A DNA stretch of 62,117 nucleotides, from NCBI RefSeq assembly GCF_003860135.1, contig NZ_RQYN01000021.1:1-62117 (forward strand), given 5' to 3'. This DNA comes from Tannerella forsythia. GTDB taxonomy: Bacteria > Bacteroidota > Bacteroidia > Bacteroidales > Tannerellaceae. The notes under the pieces are model-generated. The model was not told where the DNA came from and did no database searches. It saw only the letters and a program-made list of their open reading frames with translations. Both the position numbers and the translations under genes were made by a program. Below, piece by piece: positions 59,930-62,117 of the stretch. The number at the start of each line of letters is the position of its first letter. The first letter of the stretch is position 1.

Positions 59930-60526
59930 ATGACCAGATATAAAAACAGGTATCGTGTAGAAACAATCCGATGGCAGAATTGGGATTATTCCGATGTGGG
60001 ACAATATTTTATTACCATTTGCATAAATAAACGGGATAAGATATTGGGTATGGTAGAAAATGGCAAAATGATATTATCTCCATACGGCGAAATCGTGAAA
60101 TCCGAGATTTTGGCAATACATACGTATTTTGATAATGTTGATGTCGACGAATGGGTTATTATGCCGAACCATTTGCATTTGATAATAACGATATATGATG
60201 TAGAGACAATTCATGAATTGTCTCTACATCAACAACAACAACAAATTCATGAATTGTCTCTACAACGACGGCAACAACATGATAAACAATATCATATAAA
60301 ACGCAGACAGATGTTGATACCCAAAATTATCGGAAAATTTAAAATGAGAACCTCCAAAAAGATGAACGAAATCCGTCATACCGAAGGATACAAAAACTGG
60401 CAGTCCGATTATTTCGACCGTGTCATCCGTAATGAAAAGGAATATTACAGGATAAAACAATATATAGTTAATAACCCTTTAAACTGGTACAAAGATAAAT
60501 TATATACCGAAAAACCCAACACCTAA
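59930..60526 (+). CDS. REP-associated tyrosine transposase (RAYT)
   Basis: The 198-residue Y1-type transposase has GQYFITICINKRDKILG (about 25-41) and VIMPNHLHLIIT (HUH motif HLH, about 79-89), plus the IIGKFKMRTSK segment and the EYYRIKQYIVNNPLNWYKDKL tail. Residues about 92-118 are an insertion (VETIHELSLHQQQQQIHELSLQ, split) translated from the repeat palindrome (60200-60263). The gene sits between the LolA-like and outer-membrane genes of the efflux operon. The catalytic Tyr is likely one of those near KEYY. Confidence 0.85.
   Translation: MTRYKNRYRVETIRWQNWDYSDVGQYFITICINKRDKILGMVENGKMILSPYGEIVKSEILAIHTYFDNVDVDEWVIMPNHLHLIITIYDVETIHELSLHQQQQQIHELSLQRRQQHDKQYHIKRRQMLIPKIIGKFKMRTSKKMNEIRHTEGYKNWQSDYFDRVIRNEKEYYRIKQYIVNNPLNWYKDKLYTEKPNT
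60200..60263. repeat. REP palindrome copies inside the RAYT coding frame
   Basis: GTAGAGACAATTCATGAATTGTCTCTAC (28-bp palindrome, 60200-60227; split here by its centre) and AATTCATGAATTGTCTCTAC (60244-60263) are in frame inside the transposase gene, separated by CAACAA repeats. The same palindrome lies at 59847-59872. Confidence 0.9.
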
Positions 60527-60541
60527 CACCCAATAATAATA

Positions 60542-61783
60542 ATGAAAAATCATACAACAATACTGTTATTCACCCTCCTCTGTGCAGTGGTATCGGCTCA
60601 TGCACAGACCGACGAAGCCGGTTTTCGTATACGTGGCTTTGTCGACACGTATCACGCCGTGCGTAGCGGCGAGCCGAACAATCTGATGAGTTCGCGTACG
60701 CGGGTACGCGGCGAAATTTCGCGAGAGGTGGGCGATGCCTCAATGTTCGTGTCGTTCAACACCACCTACAACGCACTGCTCAAAGACCGCACGGGGTTCG
60801 ACCTGCGTGAGGCATACCTCGACTACCACGCACGCCATTGGGGATTGCGTGCCGGACGTCAGCTCGTCATCTGGGGAGCAGCCGATGGCGTACGCATCAC
60901 CGACCTGGTGTCGCCGATGGATATGACCGAATTTCTGGCACAGGACTACGACGATATACGCATGCCGGTCAATGCCCTGCGTCTCTTCTTCTACAACGAA
61001 AAGATGAAGTTCGAAGCCATTGCCCTGCCCACGTTTCAAGGCTATGTGCTGCCCGTAACGGCATCGAATCCGTGGAACATCCTGCCTGTCGGCTCTCCGC
61101 TGCCTGTCGTGTGGGACGGCAAAGCGGGGCAACCCGCTTTTCGTCTGTCGAACATGGAATACGGCGGACGCCTGAGCTTCACGCTGCCGGGCATCGACTT
61201 TGCCGTCGCCGGACTCTATACGTGGAACAAGATGCCTGTATTGCGGTATAAACCAACGATGACCCAAATCACCGTTTCGCCCCACTATTACCGTATGGGC
61301 TTCATCGGTGGCGACTTCTCCAAACCGCTTGGGCAGTTCGTGCTGCGGGGCGAGGCGGCTTACAACATCGACAAGCATTTCAACTACACCGCCGAAGCGA
61401 TGGCTATTCCCCCAAAAGGCTTCCATTCGCTCAACTGGCTGGCGGGTATCGACTGGTACGCCCCCCACGAGTGGATAGTATCGGCACAGTTATCGTCCGA
61501 AAGCATCTTCGGATACGAAGACTTCATCGCACAGCCGCGCAACGCTTCGCTGATAACGCTCAACATATCCAAAAAGTTGCTCAATGGCAATCTCCAGCTC
61601 TCCGACTTCACCTACTTCGATGCGAACAACAGCGGATGGTTCAGCCGTTTTGCGGTCGATTACGCCCTCACCGACCAGATTCGCCTCATGGCGGGTTACG
61701 ACTGGTTCGGCGGCAACAAAGGCATCTTCGGAAACTACAAAAACAACTCCGAAGTATGGATAAAGGCAAAGTATAGTTTTTAG
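60542..61783 (+). CDS. Outer-membrane protein of the efflux operon (DUF1302-like)
   Basis: The 413-residue protein has a signal peptide (about 1-20, ending AHAQ), a barrel of repeated amphipathic strands and a C-terminal aromatic F (KYSF). The middle includes LRAGRQLVIWGAADGVRITDLVSPMDMTEF, similar to DUF1302-type porins that accompany RND/LolA-like partners in other bacteria. Probably the outer-membrane component of the exporter. The RAYT insertion precedes it by 15 bp. Confidence 0.75.
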   Translation: MKNHTTILLFTLLCAVVSAHAQTDEAGFRIRGFVDTYHAVRSGEPNNLMSSRTRVRGEISREVGDASMFVSFNTTYNALLKDRTGFDLREAYLDYHARHWGLRAGRQLVIWGAADGVRITDLVSPMDMTEFLAQDYDDIRMPVNALRLFFYNEKMKFEAIALPTFQGYVLPVTASNPWNILPVGSPLPVVWDGKAGQPAFRLSNMEYGGRLSFTLPGIDFAVAGLYTWNKMPVLRYKPTMTQITVSPHYYRMGFIGGDFSKPLGQFVLRGEAAYNIDKHFNYTAEAMAIPPKGFHSLNWLAGIDWYAPHEWIVSAQLSSESIFGYEDFIAQPRNASLITLNISKKLLNGNLQLSDFTYFDANNSGWFSRFAVDYALTDQIRLMAGYDWFGGNKGIFGNYKNNSEVWIKAKYSF

Positions 61784-61823
61784 GAGGGCACGCTATTTCA
61801 AGAATAAGACGACTGCATGTAAA

Positions 61824-61854
61824 AAAAGCGGATATCATCTCGACATCCGCTTTT
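61824..61854. terminator. Bidirectional terminator at the end of the efflux operon
   Basis: AAAAGCGGAT-N11-ATCCGCTTTT perfect 10-bp stem with T tails on both strands, located between the convergent outer-membrane gene and the T9SS gene. Confidence 0.85.
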
Positions 61855-61933
61855 CGCTTGTAGTTAAACTTTAAAATTAAATATCATGAAAAACATGAAA
61901 CGCATCAACAAAAGACGACACGTTTTTTTGCTT

Positions 61934-62117
61934 TTACCGTATCACCACTTTCTGTCTGGCTTGGCCATCGAGGGTAACGATGTATAGGCCCTGTGCCAGC
62001 GGAATGGAGGTTTGTCCTTCGGAAATCCGAGCCCGGTAAACCACCTGCCCGGTAAGCGAATAGACTTGCACATCCGTTGCTTTTGTCGTCCGGATCTGTA
62101 ACATACCCTCTTCCGTG
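61934..62117 (-). CDS. Type IX secreted protein, C-terminal sorting domain (partial)
   Basis: The 3' part of a gene extending beyond the window, ending VYSLTGQVVYRA...QGLYIVTLDGQARQKVVIR-stop. This is the typical T9SS type A sorting domain with GQVV, GLYIV and terminal KVVIR motifs. The cargo part is outside the window. It shows that the host uses type IX secretion. Confidence 0.9.
   Translation of the reverse strand, partial: TEEGMLQIRTTKATDVQVYSLTGQVVYRARISEGQTSIPLAQGLYIVTLDGQARQKVVIR

Noticed and set aside
61886-61987. Rightward 33-codon frame starting ATGAAAAACATG
   Set aside because: Good-looking start after an AT-rich leader, but it overlaps the conserved 3' end of the T9SS gene on the other strand and stops quickly; perhaps a truncated gene start, not supportable.

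Overview
The window is a stretch of Bacteroidales chromosome interrupted by a Mu-like transposable prophage of about 37 kb. Four things point to Bacteroidetes: promoters of the TTG-N19/20-TAnnTTTG type; a TonB receptor with a carboxypeptidase-regulatory-like N-terminus; DUF4876, DUF6850 and DUF4419 proteins; and a type IX secretion C-terminal sorting domain at the right edge. A Porphyromonadaceae/Tannerellaceae-like host is my best guess, but the sequence alone does not fix the genus.

Left host part (1-16.9 kb). A leftward five-gene operon (8527 to 611) encodes a TonB receptor, a DUF4876 lipoprotein, a DUF6850 outer-membrane barrel, a lipoprotein and an APC permease, which together look like a nutrient-uptake locus. 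Rightward genes follow: a patatin-like phospholipase, a cytosolic GH13 amylase, PRPP synthetase (prs) and a cupin. Then come leftward mnmA, a ketopantoate-reductase-family gene and a secreted DUF4419 protein.

Prophage (about 17.0-53.95 kb, exact ends not resolved). A leftward lysogeny unit (S24 repressor plus membrane protein) faces a rightward early operon: Cro/Ner-like protein, small membrane proteins, DEDD exonuclease, MuA-like transposase, MuB-like ATPase, a second RecA-like ATPase, GemA-like and DUF3164 proteins, an orphan DnaA domain IV, and a nucleotide/DNA-modification group (HAD, PAPS-reductase-like, cytosine-methyltransferase-like). Next is an antirepressor cassette (BRO-N, KilA-N and paralogous small ORFs) preceded by a strongly structured RNA with its own promoter. 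The virion genes are split into two divergent units. The leftward one has terS, terL, a small basic protein, gp36-like, gp29-like portal, a MuF head protein carrying a toxin-like C-terminus, and a gpG-like protein. The rightward one has protease/scaffold, capsid, a muralytic-type protein, an overlapping spanin pair, tail tube, frameshifted tail chaperones, tape measure, tail and fibre proteins, a structured RNA/terminator and a Dam methylase.

Right host part (54.0-62.1 kb). A serine hydrolase is followed by a TetR-family regulator and an efflux/lipid-export type operon: RND/MMPL transporter, LolA-like protein and outer-membrane protein. A REP-associated (RAYT) transposase gene sits inside this operon and carries copies of its flanking palindrome within its own reading frame. 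The window ends in the 3' part of a type IX secreted protein.

Most interesting signals: (1) an identical 21-bp AATCCCC/GGGATTG dyad placed over the -33 box, exactly 20 bp from the -7 box, of three unlinked host promoters; (2) a roughly 150-nt RNA closed by a helix of about 22 bp in front of the BRO antirepressor; (3) a 33-codon membrane protein antisense to the tail operon with its own consensus promoter; (4) a MuF-toxin fusion; (5) the RAYT gene invaded by its own repeat.
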